A stretch of 64,000 nt of DNA from Alectoria sarmentosa (GCA_009733775.1 WOGZ01000049.1:1-64000); one strand, 5' to 3'; positions 1 through 11,906 are shown, numbered from the stretch's first letter. The notes: a model not told the origin generated them from the sequence alone. Numbers and translations: made by a program.

Positions 1-1243
1 CATATGAGACTTCCGAGCATGGGCTTGGCATGTTTGACAACTTTAAAAATAAATATATGTTTTTATAAATAATCGTATATATTATTGAAACGGATGTGCG
101 AAAAACCGTTCAGTTACCGTTATTTAATTGTAACCGATTATGATATATAACCTAACACATATTCAGCAGTAATAGGTTACATTATCAAGAAACCGTCTAT
201 TAGCGGTTATTATTTGGAATACCAGCTAGATACAGTTGTCGCAAACCATAGCCCTCCGCTAAGGTACCTTACGGGCGTTGCCCTAAGGTAGGTAGGTTCA
301 GTGGGGTAGCCTAGCCTACACGGTACTAGCAGATCTCGGCTACGAATATATATATCTGGCCACACACACCATTCTAGATAGTCAGTCATCCTTCTGCCTA
401 CACGGACTGGTTTTTTGTTTCGTCTTTTAATTTTTAGGTGTAGAAATGGGTCATTCCGACGATCCCGACGGCCCGACGGGCGAATGTCCCAACATATGAG
501 TCAGTCTTTCTGGTTCCTCTTTTGGGTCCCTATAGATAAGCCAAAGGTAAGGCGACCCGAGTGTAGACTATCGCCAAATAAATGGGATGGAGGTGCCGGT
601 AAATGTCTTTTCGAGCTTGGGGCCCCTGCATCATCAATGAGCGGTGCCACCATTAAGATTGTGAAAAGCAAGACTTTGAAGAAACACACGAGGCATGTGA
701 TGGAGCATGCCTGCAACGCGCCGAAGAGGGACCCATCGATGAAACAGCAGGGGGGCAGTGCAAATGCCATTGTGGTAGGTAGCATCCAACTCGTGACCCC
801 CATAATCTCGTGTCACAATAATGACACTATTACGCGGCTGACAGATCAGCTCCGGCAAAAATGAGCCAGGAGAATGGTTGGAGCCTCCTTTATCTCGACT
901 ATCCCTGGACACACCATTTCGTACATACGACACGCACCATTGTGTGGGTGTCCTCTCTATTCCGATGTCGGAGAGACCAAAGTCGGGAGACTCTGCCTCA
1001 CACCATCCTTTTGCTAGGGCAAGAGTATTTCCGTGCCTGCTAAACCTTCTAGTAGATTGTAGGTCACCTGTCAAAATTGTGTAGTTCCTGGTAGGATCAT
1101 CTAGCTAATTGCTTTTCCCCCCTCCGCTATGCTTACTGTACCTTGATCCTTGGAATTGCTCGATTACTCTGAATCCTTCCATCCTGTCTCTAGCTTGCTC
1201 GATCAATTTTCGACCATGTGAGACTACTGTCTTGGAAGATAGA
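1..1243. other. gene-free left edge, AT-rich start
   Basis: No coding region could be supported here. The first 240 bases are strongly AT-rich and TpA-rich, with recurring short motifs such as aaccg and cggtta in both orientations, which looks like the edge of a decayed repeat. From about 240 to 1243 the composition is ordinary, and the short open frames on both strands overlap each other without family resemblance. Part of this stretch is the upstream region of the receptor-like pseudogene. Confidence 0.5.
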
Positions 1244-2548
1244 ATGCCGACTTTACCCACCACATCCGACTTACCCCCGTCATATATCTATGAATATAGG
1301 GGTGCCAAGCTAATAGCGGTGGCCGTTGCTTTCGTTCCCCTAGAAATCCTCCTCGTTGGTTTACGCTACTATTCACGATATGTGCACAAGGGCGCTAAGG
1401 GGCTGGACGATATTCTCGTTGCGCCTGCCCTGGTATTCTGCCTGGTTGTGAATGCTATTGCAATAGGCCAGTCAAAATCCTTCAGCGATGGTATTCTGCT
1501 ACTCTTAGTCGACAAGGAAATTGCAAATAGCCGCAGACTGACGCATATTCAACTAGCCATGACGAAATACGGTGGTGTAGGGAGGCATCTCCTAGCGCTC
1601 GAAGCTACAGACCCGATGAAAGTCGTGATCTGGGCCAAACTCCTTTAGCTGTCAAATGGATGTATCTTATGGCGGTGACTTTGCCCAAACTCGCCATCTT
1701 GAGCATGTACCTCAGGATCGTCACTACAAAACCCTATCGCAGGAGCGTATATGTCCTAGGGATTATCTTAATCATGAATTTTGTTGTTGGAGGCCTCACT
1801 GGAACTCTCGGATGTCAGCCGCTGGCTTTTTTCTGGGATCCCACCATACCTGGCGGTCATTGTATCGACATCAACTCGTTTTTCAGATGGATTAGTCTAC
1901 CTAACATTATTACGGACGTAGCGATGCTCGTCCTGCCTCAGCCACCCATATGGACGCTAAAGGTCACAAGAAACCAGAAAATAGGATTGACATTGACGTT
2001 CTTGACCGGATCTGTTGGATTGATAGCCTCGGCATTTCGCTTTGCGACCTTCTTTCGGAACAGATGCTATAAGTGATGGTACTTTCTCGTCTTTGGAACT
2101 CATGTCATGGTCTCTTATCGAACCAGGCACCTACCTTATGGCGGCTTGCCTACCCTCGCTACGCCCACTCGCTCAACCCATCTTTGGTGACACCCGTCTC
2201 GCCCATCTCAGCACGCACTGGACTCCTAAGTACCGAGTCAGATCTCACGAGCGCAGTACAATGAATATTGAGCTTGAGGGACACAGAAGCCTTAGATCCG
2301 AAGTCCACCGCCCTCCGCAAGGCTTTCATCGCCTAGCCGATGGCAGGGAGAGTATTGGTAAAAGCAGCGAGGATGAGAGGAGTCTGGTGGACAATCACAA
2401 GAGCGCGAGGGAGAACGTCGGACAATTCGCTCCAAATAAATATGATGTGGAATCAGAGGCCCCGCACATTCGTATTAAGCCCGACATTGTGGTCACGACA
2501 TCTGATCCTCTTACTGCAAGAAGCCAAGAACTCGAGGGGAGAATTTGA
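1244..2548 (+). pseudogene. PTH11/fungal-rhodopsin-type 7TM protein, two frameshifts
   Basis: This is a member of the fungal 'rhodopsin' integral membrane family (PTH11/SAT4-related), putative seven-helix surface receptors. The start at 1244 opens with MPTLPTTSDLPPS just before the first helix. Family landmarks follow in order: a GLDD loop, GGVGRH, LPKLAILSMYLRI, GCQPLAFFWD and RFATFFRN, then an EPGTYLMAACLP helix. The similarity is not in one frame. It shifts at about 1643-1646, in a run of T, where a stop follows KLL and one added base would restore the family pattern. It shifts back at about 2062-2064, where one extra A lies between FFRN and the D of the next segment. No intron fits either gap. 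The two shifts cancel, so the 3' part is back in the first frame. Consensus errors are possible, but as read it is broken. Confidence 0.75.
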
Positions 2549-3940
2549 TTTCCATATCGCTTTGGATTGACTGTCACACACAAGCCTTGGCCTAACATAA
2601 TTTGTGTGCAACCCAGCACGAATCGACAACAACATCATAGTGATCGATCTAGCAGCAATGAGTGGCTGAGAGCCGATTGGGCTAGCCTTGTGACCTTACA
2701 GTTTTACAGGCCTTGTTTTCTGATTCCTTTCTCGTGGATCAGTGAGGAGTCGTCGCGGAGCGCATACTAGATCCACATTGGTCGATTGTCCATCTGATGG
2801 CACGAACAGCCCCATTGATTGCGACGTGTGACCTAGTTCCAGGCACATCGTGACCAAGATGGTGGACGAATACAGTCTTCAGATCAGGATTGCACAATTC
2901 GTTGAGGATGACACTTGTACTTTTGGCTAATTTGTCGTTCGAACCCCAGATCTGGCACGAAAAGTCCTGGACAGCGCTAGCAGCAAGCACTGAGGCGGGA
3001 TTTCGGAGTCGTATAATTCCTCAACGGTTTGACGTGCGCTTTTGCTTTTGGTCAAAGAATTCTACAATAATTCGAGCGGAAGAGGTAAGATACAGAAAGA
3101 TTTGTAACAAAGACTTTCGTCGTCGAGTGATTGAAATTGATAAAAACTCAATTTTGCGAGTTTCGCGGGCCCTGAGTGCAATTTATCCCCCCCCCGAGCC
3201 TGTCTCCTGTACAATACTAGTACTCCGTACCGAGAACAATATCCTGAAAGCGCATAGATCGAATCTTAGGCTAGGGACCTCTTCTTGGCATAATACTCAT
3301 AGGGCCAGTAGGGCCCAGTCTGGGCTCAGGTCAGGCACAACCCCGAAGCACCTTCTGATCAATTCCCAGATGAAATAGGTGCACTTTTGGGATCAGACGC
3401 GCAATTGTACAAAGTACAAAGCGAAAGTGGTTTTGAAGGATCAGCTGTTTTCATTCTTAAATAGACCGGCAATTCGATTCGATGATAAAGCCGAAACATC
3501 GGTTGCCTCTTTTAAGTGCCGCCACGGGGGGCGGGCCGTTAAGGGGAAGAGATCTTCGACTGGAGCCCCACGCTGTAGCATTTGATCATGGCATTGGCCA
3601 TATAAATAACCTCGCCAATTATGTTCCGCTCTTGACTACTAGATGCGTCTTAAAGGTTCTTGCTGAAGCGAGACACTTTAATTTCTCCTACGATGGTAGG
3701 TACCTCTATACTTGTGGTGTGCTCAAAATAGGTTTTGGATAGAAGAGGTAGCTGCACAATGCTGTCATTCGAACCCGACAACTGTACGCCGCGACGCTCC
3801 CACGTGTTTGGGAGTTTCAGGTGGACATGAGCCGAGGGATTGGCACTCGGGCGCCTATTTGAATCAAACGATGCCTCCCCTCAAAGCCATCAACTTTTAA
3901 TTGCAGTCTCACCACCGCTTCTCTTCTTCCATTTGTCAAA
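2549..3940. other. intergenic region with dispersed repeat
   Basis: No gene was recognised. The stretch contains copy 1 of the dispersed repeat (2987-3190) and the upstream region of the phospholipase gene. Short open frames here have no family resemblance. Confidence 0.5.
2987..3190. repeat. dispersed repeat, copy 1
   Basis: Collinear with 18491-18690. Both copies carry gcactgaggcgg, then ttctacaat about 73-81 bases later, then tttcgcgggc about 90-101 bases after that, followed by a similar tgag/tcagtgca block. Between the anchors the copies are diverged with small gaps. No coding content was seen. This is probably an old transposon or LTR fragment. Confidence 0.6.
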
Positions 3941-5610
3941 ATGATATATCGTACCTCCAGGCTGCATCTCGTACCTTTCCTTGTTCTTGCTTTTGCCATC
4001 ATCTCCTCTGCACAAGCAGCGCTATCTGGATATGCCCCTGTTCCAGCAACCTGCCCAAGGAGACCCTTGGTTCGCAATGCAACAGGCATTTCTACCTCCG
4101 AGTCATCATACATTTCAGCTCGCGCGCCCCTTGCATCTGCAGCTCTTGGTGCATGGCTCAAAAAGGTGAACTCGGCATTCAGCACTGCAAATCTGCCAGC
4201 AGTGGCCCTCACCACCAGTGGGGGTGGCTACCGCTCTTTACTCACAGGAGCGGGCGTTATCCAAGCTTTGGACTCTCGGGACAGTGACGTGGGCACAAGT
4301 GGTCTTTATCAGGGCCTCACCTACCAGGCCGGTCTTTCCGGAGGAGGGTGGCTTCTGTCCTCTTTCGCGGGTAACAACTACCCTACCATCTCAAACTTAG
4401 AGACCACCCTATGGACGACTGCATTTGCGGAGAGCCTTCTCGTGCCGGACAACCTGGAGGTCGGAGGTGCTTATGCGCAGATTTCAGCCGATGTTCTTGC
4501 CAAGAACGCAGCTGGTTACCCGCCTACAATTGTCGATGTATACGGAAGACTCTTGGCGTATCAGCTCCTCAAGGGCCCCGAAGGGGGCGTTGCCATTCAA
4601 CTATCCTCGATCACTGGCTTCTCCAATTTCACTAGCCATAACGTGCCATTCCCTATCATCACCAGTACGAACGTCGAGACATCCACTGGAGTCTGCACTC
4701 CTCCCAACAACACAGTCATCTACGAATTCTCCCCATACGAGTTTGGAAGCTTCGATTCTGGCGTCAACGCCTTTACGCGGACCAAGTACCTTGGAACATC
4801 TCTCTTAAATGGCTCTCCGACCAAAGCGACCTGCGAGACCAACTACGACAACCTTGGTACTATACCTGCTCCTTTTCAAGCAAGCAGCTAACGTTCCCAG
4901 GCTACATCCTCGGCACCTCCTCCGACGTCTTCAATGAACTCTGCTTCACATTCCCACTTGTCGCCGACGTCCCCGGCATCCTCGCCAACATCTCCGCCAT
5001 CTTAGCACAGACCCACACCCTGACATTCATGGATGAGTACGCGACCTACCCCAACCCCTTTTACAAATACAACCACTCCACGCTCGTGCAGGCACAATCC
5101 GAACTCACACTTGTCGACGGCGGCGAAGGCCACCAAAACAATCCTCTCTTCCCCCTCATCCAACCCGCCCGCAGCGTCGGCGTCATCTTAGTAAACGACA
5201 ATTCCGCCGACACAAGCGGCAATTTCCCCGATGGCAGCGAAATCTATCAAACCTACATGCAAGCGCAACTCGCAGGCCTGACCAAGATGCCCGTCATACC
5301 GCCCACAGCCACGTTCCTAAGCCAAGGCTTGAACCAAAGGCCGACGTTCTTTGGGTGCAATGATACGAGCAAGATCACGATCGTGTACTTGCCAAATTAC
5401 AATTACACGTTCCCCAGCGGCGAGAGTACAGAGAAGGTTGAGTATCTACCTTCCGAGACGAGTGGAATGATAGCAAATGGAGGCGAGGTGGCGACCATGG
5501 GAGGGAATGCAATGTTTCCTACTTGTCTGGCTTGTGCGATTGCGAAGAAGACTGGAGGTACATTGCCGGCTGCTTGTACGAGCTGCTTTAGTACTTTCTG
5601 CTACAATTAA
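3941..5610 (+). CDS. secreted lysophospholipase / phospholipase B
   Basis: Exons 3941-4856 and 4901-5610 give 541 residues. The 44-bp intron has GT-AG ends and a perfect gctaac branch site. The protein would release fatty acids from lysophospholipids and phospholipids outside the cell or in the cell wall space. Residues 1-26 form a signal peptide ending in AQA. The catalytic features of the patatin-like cPLA2/PLB fold are visible: SGGGYR with Arg98 in the oxyanion region, the nucleophile elbow GLSGG with Ser133, and DGG with the catalytic Asp378. Many N-x-S/T sites suit a glycosylated secreted enzyme. Length is close to the usual 550-650. The C-terminus is cysteine-rich (FPTC, CTSC, CYN) and lacks a clear GPI signal, so the enzyme is probably soluble. 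The frame is intact throughout. Confidence 0.92.
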
Positions 5611-5957
5611 TAGCGTCTCAATAGGAGATCGCATAAAGGTTTAGAAGGAGAAAACATTGGTGGTCGTGCGGATACGGGCCTTCAAATTCTGTTCGAGTGC
5701 TGTTAAGATAGCGCTAAGCTCGAACTACTGCTAATGACTCTTTGTTGATGTAGGTCAGTCGGAGGGTTCAAGTGGCGCTGCCAAGCCTTCGAGGCTTTGT
5801 ACTCCTTTTTGTGTCTGCTAGTAATTGTATTGTTGTCTTTCTGCGGGTAAAAGTCAGAATGCTAGGCATTCTGGAAAGATCAACCGGAGTCAAATCCGCT
5901 TTCAAGAGAAAATTGGCTAAACATCGTCAGATGAGAATCCGTGAATGGACAACAATC
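5611..5957. other. convergent 3' intergenic region
   Basis: This lies between the stop of the phospholipase gene and the stop of the opposite-strand EI24-like gene. I see no gene; it should hold both 3' untranslated regions. Confidence 0.5.
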
Positions 5958-6910
5958 TCAGGACGGATCATCCGCATATCGCTCGCTGCTTTCATCCTCT
6001 ATCCTTGCCTCCAAAGCTCGTCTCTTCCCATCAAGCTGTGCCACCCACAATGCAGAACCCGCAGCTGTCGTGAGGAGAAACAGCATGCTCAAAACAGGCA
6101 CCAATTGTAGCAGCAACGCCACAGTCCCAAACCATGTATACCGCAGCTGTCTCTTCTTGATGAATGCATTCCTCTCTTTCTTCGTGAAATTCAGCAACTT
6201 GAAGTACCTCCAGTGTTGCAGCGGCCCCGCTCTGTACCCGGTCAAGACCAGAAACATAGGCGTGCCAGCTACCGGTATCAAATTGAGAGGTAGAAAGATG
6301 ATGAACTCTGCGATCTGGCGGAAGGAGAAGGGCGAGTAAATAGCAGACATGGTAGGTCGCCCCAGCTGCTTGACAGGATCTCTACCATCTGAAACGAGCA
6401 TTCGGGAGGTGGTGATCAGATCGGTGTAACCCTCATTGATCAAGACGGCATCGAAGACGTCGACAAGGGTTTCGTCGACGAAGAAGGCTTCGAAAAGTAG
6501 GGAGACGATGGCTGCGCCTTCGCCGAGGACGAGAAATGTAGCATTAAGCCATGCAAGGCGGCCGTGGAAAATGGCTAGGAGAGCGACCTGATCCTGATCA
6601 GTATTTCCTCAATCGATGGAGTGGTGTGACGAGTACCTGGGGAAGATAGGTCCAGAGAAAGAGATTTGTGAGGACGAAGAGTGACAAAAGGGCGCTAGGA
6701 AGGAGACGTGCGCGGAGGAGGGGCCATAGGAATGGGTGGGCGCAGAAGTAATAGATTCCCTATAGAAAGCGTATCAGTATGTATCTGAAACCAGCCAAGA
6801 TCAAGATATGTTCCTACCTTGAAAGGATAGAGCCACGAGGCGTGAGACACGGCTCTGGCGGGCGAAGTGATGACACGCAGCACGGTGCTGCGCTTCAAAG
6901 GTTCTGTCAT
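5958..6910 (-). CDS. EI24/RRT8-like multi-pass membrane protein
   Basis: Three exons on the minus strand, 6910-6818, 6759-6637 and 6587-5958, give 281 residues; introns are 58 and 49 bp with GT-AG ends. The fungal EI24-domain family includes yeast Rrt8/Lds proteins of lipid droplets and the outer spore wall. The N-terminal part reads VITSPARAVSHASWLYPFK then GIYYFCAHPFLWPLLRARLL, a strong family pattern. It is followed by hydrophobic segments (LFVLTNLFLWTYLP, FRQIAEFIIFLPLNLIPVAG and LLLQLVPVLSMLFLL) and a polar tail. An in-frame upstream Met at 6991 would add 27 residues; I prefer 6910 because the family pattern starts there. Function in this organism is inferred from family only. Confidence 0.75.
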
Positions 6911-7439
6911 GGCCGAGCTGAAGTCATGGTTGTTGACTCCGTCCAGAGCCTTGAGCAATGATATTTGCGATTCCAGTAAGAAGATATTCACGTTGTTCGT
7001 ATGATCAACCGTTGCCTGGACGGGGCTCCGGCCAGTGCCAAGAGTTCTTATCTAATCTATAGTGCCCCTGCTACTAGGACTTTGTGACTGCCGTCGGCCC
7101 GTTACTGCACCCTTAAGTAGGTTTAGCGTGTATGCATGACCTTTGTGGCTCCTACACTTGCTGTCTTGGATAGCTATCTCCTCCAAGCCTACAAAGCCTG
7201 TCTTTACTGCACGTATACTACACCTACAACAAGTTCTTCATTCTCAAAGCCTTAGGTGGCTACAGGCTTGGCTGTCCCTGGCACACCAAGGAACATCTGT
7301 TCTGAGTGACTACAAGGTCGACCGGACATGAAGCCTGCTGAGTGTGTCACACCGGGCGAAACTCAGCCAGTGACCCTGTATGAGTATTGCTAAAGGTGTC
7401 GTACGTCTGGAACTCCTGCTTCTGCCTTCTACGCTTCCC
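6911..7439. other. intergenic region, nothing recognised
   Basis: This is upstream of the EI24-like gene and downstream of the P450 relic. No coding, RNA or repeat feature was recognised. Confidence 0.4.
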
Positions 7440-8160
7440 CAAACTCGGCCTGCCCTCACCAAGAGTGAATCCGGTTGCAGCCGCATGTTACAGAGCCAGA
7501 TAATCCTTGCGAGCATACTAGCTATCTCCTGATAGGCCAGATATTCCCCCTTAAAGCTTGTCCTGCCGACGCCGAAGGAACAGAATACGCTCTGCCAATT
7601 GCTTCTTCTGAGGAAACCCCTTCCGGTCGCTTCGGGCAGCTAGTGCTCTGGTCGGAAGGCAAAAGTGTCCTGGTAGTACGACGAGTCGTGATGAATGTTG
7701 AAGGCCGGGACGCCGATGTCGACCCGGCAGCAAAGTACTCGCCGTCGATGTCAAGGCCGCCGGGGACAACAGCCCCTACCGCAGGGGAAAGACGCATGGC
7801 TTCGTCTATGCATGCGGAGAGAAAACGGCATGAGAAGGTCCTCGACCTGACTGGACTAGCTATCGACCTTCTAAGGGCATATGAGAGCGTACGAGGATAG
7901 CCGAGAAGGTATGAAAGTGTGAAAGTCAGGCTCGTTGCTGTTCTGTCGGAGCCGGCACCAATCAGGATCTCAGCCTCCGCCATAATTTTCTGAGTTACTG
8001 CGAGGAGCTTTTTGCGCGTTTCTTCGCGTCGAACGAAGACATCAGGTGTCGCGATTGCCTTGGTCAAACACTCCACAAGGGCGTGCGGGCCTTCTCTCTC
8101 GCCATGCACTGCTTTCGGAGCTCCCTTCTAGACTACCTCGATACGAAAAACTCGAATGGT
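7440..8160 (-). pseudogene. decayed cytochrome P450 (benzoate-4-monooxygenase-like)
   Basis: Only the C-terminal half of a P450 is recognisable. Reading leftward from about 8109, the frame gives the I-helix stretch AEAEILIGAGSDRTATSL, where the usual first Thr of the DTT motif is Arg. The ExxR helix follows as ACIDEAMRLSP. Near 7740 the match moves to another frame (VPAFNIHHDSSYYQDTFAFRPE), where a stop at about 7648 replaces the expected Trp of the ERW motif. The heme loop reads FGVGRTSFKG with Phe where the iron-ligand Cys should be. Frameshift, stop and lost ligand together mean it cannot encode a working enzyme. The N-terminal half is not recognisable and the left boundary is approximate. 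Confidence 0.7.
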
Positions 8161-8404
8161 CTCGAAAGGCTTTCTCAGTGTTGAAGTTGCTGCTAGTATT
8201 CCGCTCTTTCTATCATAGATGGGGACGTCTATCGACTCATCAGCCCGGTTGTCAGTGCCAGTTTCATTCTTTCCCTTATCTACAGTATACATGCTCTTCG
8301 GCAAAACGCTTCACCCGTACAATGCCAATATCGTTTCGCCTCAACCATTGGGCCAAAACCCGACTTCAGTCCATCTCCAATAGAGGACTGGATTGCCCAA
8401 AGAT

Positions 8405-9527
8405 CATCGCGAAATCGGCATCTTTCGGGTCGACTTGAAGTGCTGCATGTAGGGGTCGGAGGGGGACGCATCAGTCTTGACGACGGTCCGCAATCGCCAT
8501 CTTCCCAACTCAGGTAACGCAATAGATCACCCGAATATTGAATATCCCAACGACAACGTCTCAGAACCTTGCTTTGGGGTGCTAGGGACCAACCACTCGT
8601 CAAACACACTGTGCAGCCCCGGCGAGGTTGTTGAGGGTGGCTCCTCGGGCTGCTCTAGCATTCCTCTAGACGGAAGCGCATTGGCGACGACCTAGTAGTC
8701 AATCTCCAACGAATGCGTCTGCAGAGGGTTAATCAAGTCTTCGACAAGGTCCAACGTACACTTACTAGTACCTAGGTCCCCAGGACTTCGGTCGGAGACT
8801 CCCTCATCCATCGTGGTAATTTCCTCTGGCGCCGGTTCATCGAAGTTGCTCCTGGGGAAGGGCTGCGAAAGCCACTGATCTCCGAGCGTCATTGGAGCCA
8901 CTACTCTGAGAGTAATGACCAAAGCGCACGGCTCTATTGCCTCCTTCTGGTCATCTATCTTATCATCGTCCTATTCACTCTGCTCTTGGGCTGCCTCCTC
9001 ATCGTCCGGAGTCTTTGGTCCGAACGTCTCTTGGCCTCGCATTGCCGGTCCTCCATTAGCGATGTTGGGTTGCGAGGATGAAATACGATAAGATCTTGCA
9101 TACACACGATGTCGAACCTCCTTTTCCGGATGAGGACTGAAGAACTGCAGGTCATTATAGTGCTGGTGCACTGTTGCGGCGTTGCAGTTCGCCAGTGGAC
9201 AATCGCTAGTGATCCTATGATCACGGGAACTCAATGTACTCGAGCGACGAGTTTCTCGACTTGATGGATCCTCTCTAATGCGGATCGGCTATAGTTGAGT
9301 TGCATGGCTCCTGGGCCGAGTACGGCGTTCCTTTCGGACAGAGGTCTTTCTCGATGGGGCCACAGATCCTTGCTATGCCCGACTTTTGAGATGGACGCAG
9401 TCTGAGATTGAACTTTGGACGGAGTATCTGGATTGGAAGGAGGAGCTGTACGTTCGAGGATCGAGGATGATTGAAAAAAACCTTTGAGGAGACGAAAATG
9501 CAGACACAGAAATCCTGGGAGTGCCAC
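8405..9527 (-). pseudogene. decayed gene of unknown family, open frame broken by stops
   Basis: On the minus strand one frame from about 9285 down to 8405 looks protein-like over almost 300 codons, broken only by four stops (near 8968, 8692, 8530 and 8405). Segments include DCPLANCNAATVHQHYNDLQ, an acidic patch TPDDEEAAQEQSE followed after the stop by DDDKIDD, then WLSQPFPRSNFDEPAPEE, and after another stop VVANALPSRGMLEQPEEPP. Upstream (9231-9527) a different frame looks similarly coding (QTASISKVGHSKDLWPHRER). I do not recognise the family. Introns cannot remove all the stops with visible splice sites, so a decayed gene is likelier than a missed model. Confidence 0.35.
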
Positions 9528-10588
9528 AAGTACGATATGTCGAGCACCTAAAGGGGTGTTGAGGCTCCATGCTGGCCAGCATTGTGTCCGAGCCTGACAA
9601 TGTCATTTTTCCAATCTTCCAAGTTTGTCAGATTGCAAGCTTTTTGTGCGGTCTCCACAGGAAGATACTTACCGCCGAAGCGATCCACAGTGTCAATAGC
9701 AATTCTCAGACTTGCTCCATGTGTGTAGCGATCCATCACCGGGACCTGCAAACTTTGATCTCAGGCATGGAGATGAGATCGTTGCGAATATAGCTAGGAA
9801 CATTGTGTAAGCCTTTTGAGGAGGTAGAAGGTGCGCGTCGACCTCCACGTCTCCTGCAGGTGACAGATTATGAGCTACTATCCTTGCCGTGAGCTTTTCC
9901 TGGCCTCAACCTTTGAGAACGAGACAATGTTACTAGCAGATAAGGTCTGATCGACCTTCAATACAGGAATCCTGCCTTTTCAACGGTATGATCGACGATA
10001 TAACAGCCTCCGGAGATGGAGGATTGTCTAACAGTTACAAGCTTCATGATTAATATTCTAGTATCCTTATATCTACGAGTATTGCCCAAGGAGATGAATC
10101 TCATGTCAATCCTTTGAGATAGAGCAATGTCTCAGGAGCGCTCGAAGCTCAAGCTCTTTTCCGTCCAGGATAGTAAGATGTCTTTCAACACTGGTAACAT
10201 TCTTCACTGTATGGCTGATGATTTATATGGCTACCATCTAAGCTAAGGAACGACATTTAGAAAATGTCTCTTGCTCTTTGTTTGAATACTCATCTAGTCT
10301 TTCATAATCTCGATGTTACAGGTTTGAATGAAGCTTTCATTGTCTACTGCCCTTTACAAAGAAAGCTCAGTTGTTCCATATCATCCCCCCTCGCCGCAAT
10401 AAAGCAGGTCATACAATCAACCTTTTGCCTCCAGACTTACGTCGAGTAGTCTTTGTTTTGGACTACAATTGATTCCATGCCCTTGCGATCCATCGTTGAG
10501 TTCATAATTCACGCTTCTTCTCAACCTTTCCATCAAATCATCAACGAAGTGACAATATATACGCAGCTTTGTACTCCAAATCAGTGCC
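9528..10588. other. intergenic region, possible upstream part of decayed gene
   Basis: A 67-codon minus-strand frame at 9548-9751 (start MQVPVMDRYTHGASLRIAI) looks protein-like and may be a 5' piece of the decayed gene to its left, but I could not join it. From 9752 to 10588 nothing was recognised except the region upstream of the next gene. Confidence 0.35.
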
Positions 10589-11906
10589 ATGAAAACTCTT
10601 TTCACCGCCTTGCTTCTCCTCCCTAGCGCTCTCTCCCTGCCTGCTTCTTCACCTACCAACACTACCGCCGCAGCTCCGTGTGTGTCACGAGTTCCCCAAA
10701 CTGCTGTCGACGCCGACCTGATAATAACAATATGGAATCAAACTAACTGTAGGGGATCAGCTGGGACATCGTACCCATTTGTCTATGAACGAAACTCCTA
10801 CCAGAACACTTATTTCAAGTCTTATAATTTAAGCCGTACGTATTGTCTTCATCTCTTTTCTTCCTCTTCACAATACCTATGAGCTCTCAGAACATGCCGT
10901 GGGAGCGGTTCTTACAAAATGCTTCTGACACATCTCTCACAATCTACTCTCCCATATTAGAGACGTATTACTGACTCTACTATCTTCAGGTGTTCTGCAC
11001 CCCAACGAAAGGATCGATTTTAGTAGGCCTCCATCTTACGGCGAGACTACCGAAGAATGTCAACGACAGTGTGGGGTCTACAACGGAACATTAACGCTCG
11101 CGAACGCAGTAGACTTTCCTCAAAATGGCACTTGCTACGAGGTATCAAGCGATGTATCTTGCTTCAGGCTATCTACGTTCGCTCTTACGAGCGGCAGTTC
11201 AGCGTCTCCAGCTTCTGGCAATGTTTCCAGCTCCTTTGCGACCTCAGCTAAGAAATCACTCCTCTCTAGCACGTCAGGAATCTCTCATAATACGACAACC
11301 CGCGGATCGATCGTCTCTGGCACCACAAGAAGTCAGATTACCACGTCAACCAGCGAAGTGCGTGGCACTAGCGCTCCCCAAAGCTCTTATAACATGACTG
11401 CCAATGGATTGCTTGTGTATAGCACTGCCAGAAGTCTGATTGCCACGTCAAGCAATGAAGCGCCAGTCTCTAGCACACGGACGACTGAAGGTGCTCTGTC
11501 AACCAGCATAGCGCCCGTCTCCAGCACCTTAAGGAGCTCTACGGCCACATCGGTCTCTCCGACGTCGAGGTCGAGCGCTCCAATAAAATCTGGGACCACA
11601 TCGAGTAGTTCCACGTCGAAGGTCAACACCTCTGCAAGCTCGGGGACCGGATCAGTCTCTCCCACGTCGATGCTCAGTACTCCAACAAGCTCCGAGACCA
11701 CATCAGATATCAACACCTCAGTAAGCACCACTCCCACGTCGAGTACTCCCACCTCGAAACCTAGCGCTCCAGCAACCTCCAGTACCACATCGGTCTCTAG
11801 TTCGCCGACACTGTTCTCCAGTACTACAATCTCTGTCCCATCGGCACTCTTTGGAGTTGTCTCAAGGATTCCCATCACGTCTGCTTCTTCTACGTATACA
11901 TCTTAA
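10589..11906 (+). CDS. secreted Ser/Thr-rich mucin-like protein
   Basis: Exons 10589-10835 and 10990-11906 give 387 residues; the 154-bp intron has a GTACGT donor and ttcag acceptor. Residues 1-17 are a clear signal peptide (MKTLFTALLLLPSALSLPA). A cysteine-containing domain of about 130 residues follows, with Cys in APC, TNC, TYC-less exon junction, ECQRQC, TC and SC contexts and several N-x-S/T sites. The rest is almost only Ser, Thr, Pro and Ala in imperfect repeats of about 12-16 residues (units such as TSSSTSKVNTSASSGT), expected to be heavily O-glycosylated. This fits a cell-wall or secreted surface protein. No GPI signal is evident at the C-terminus. A Ser/Thr-rich frame also continues after the stop, around 11945-12020, so the true 3' end could involve another intron. 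No specific family was recognised. Confidence 0.65.
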
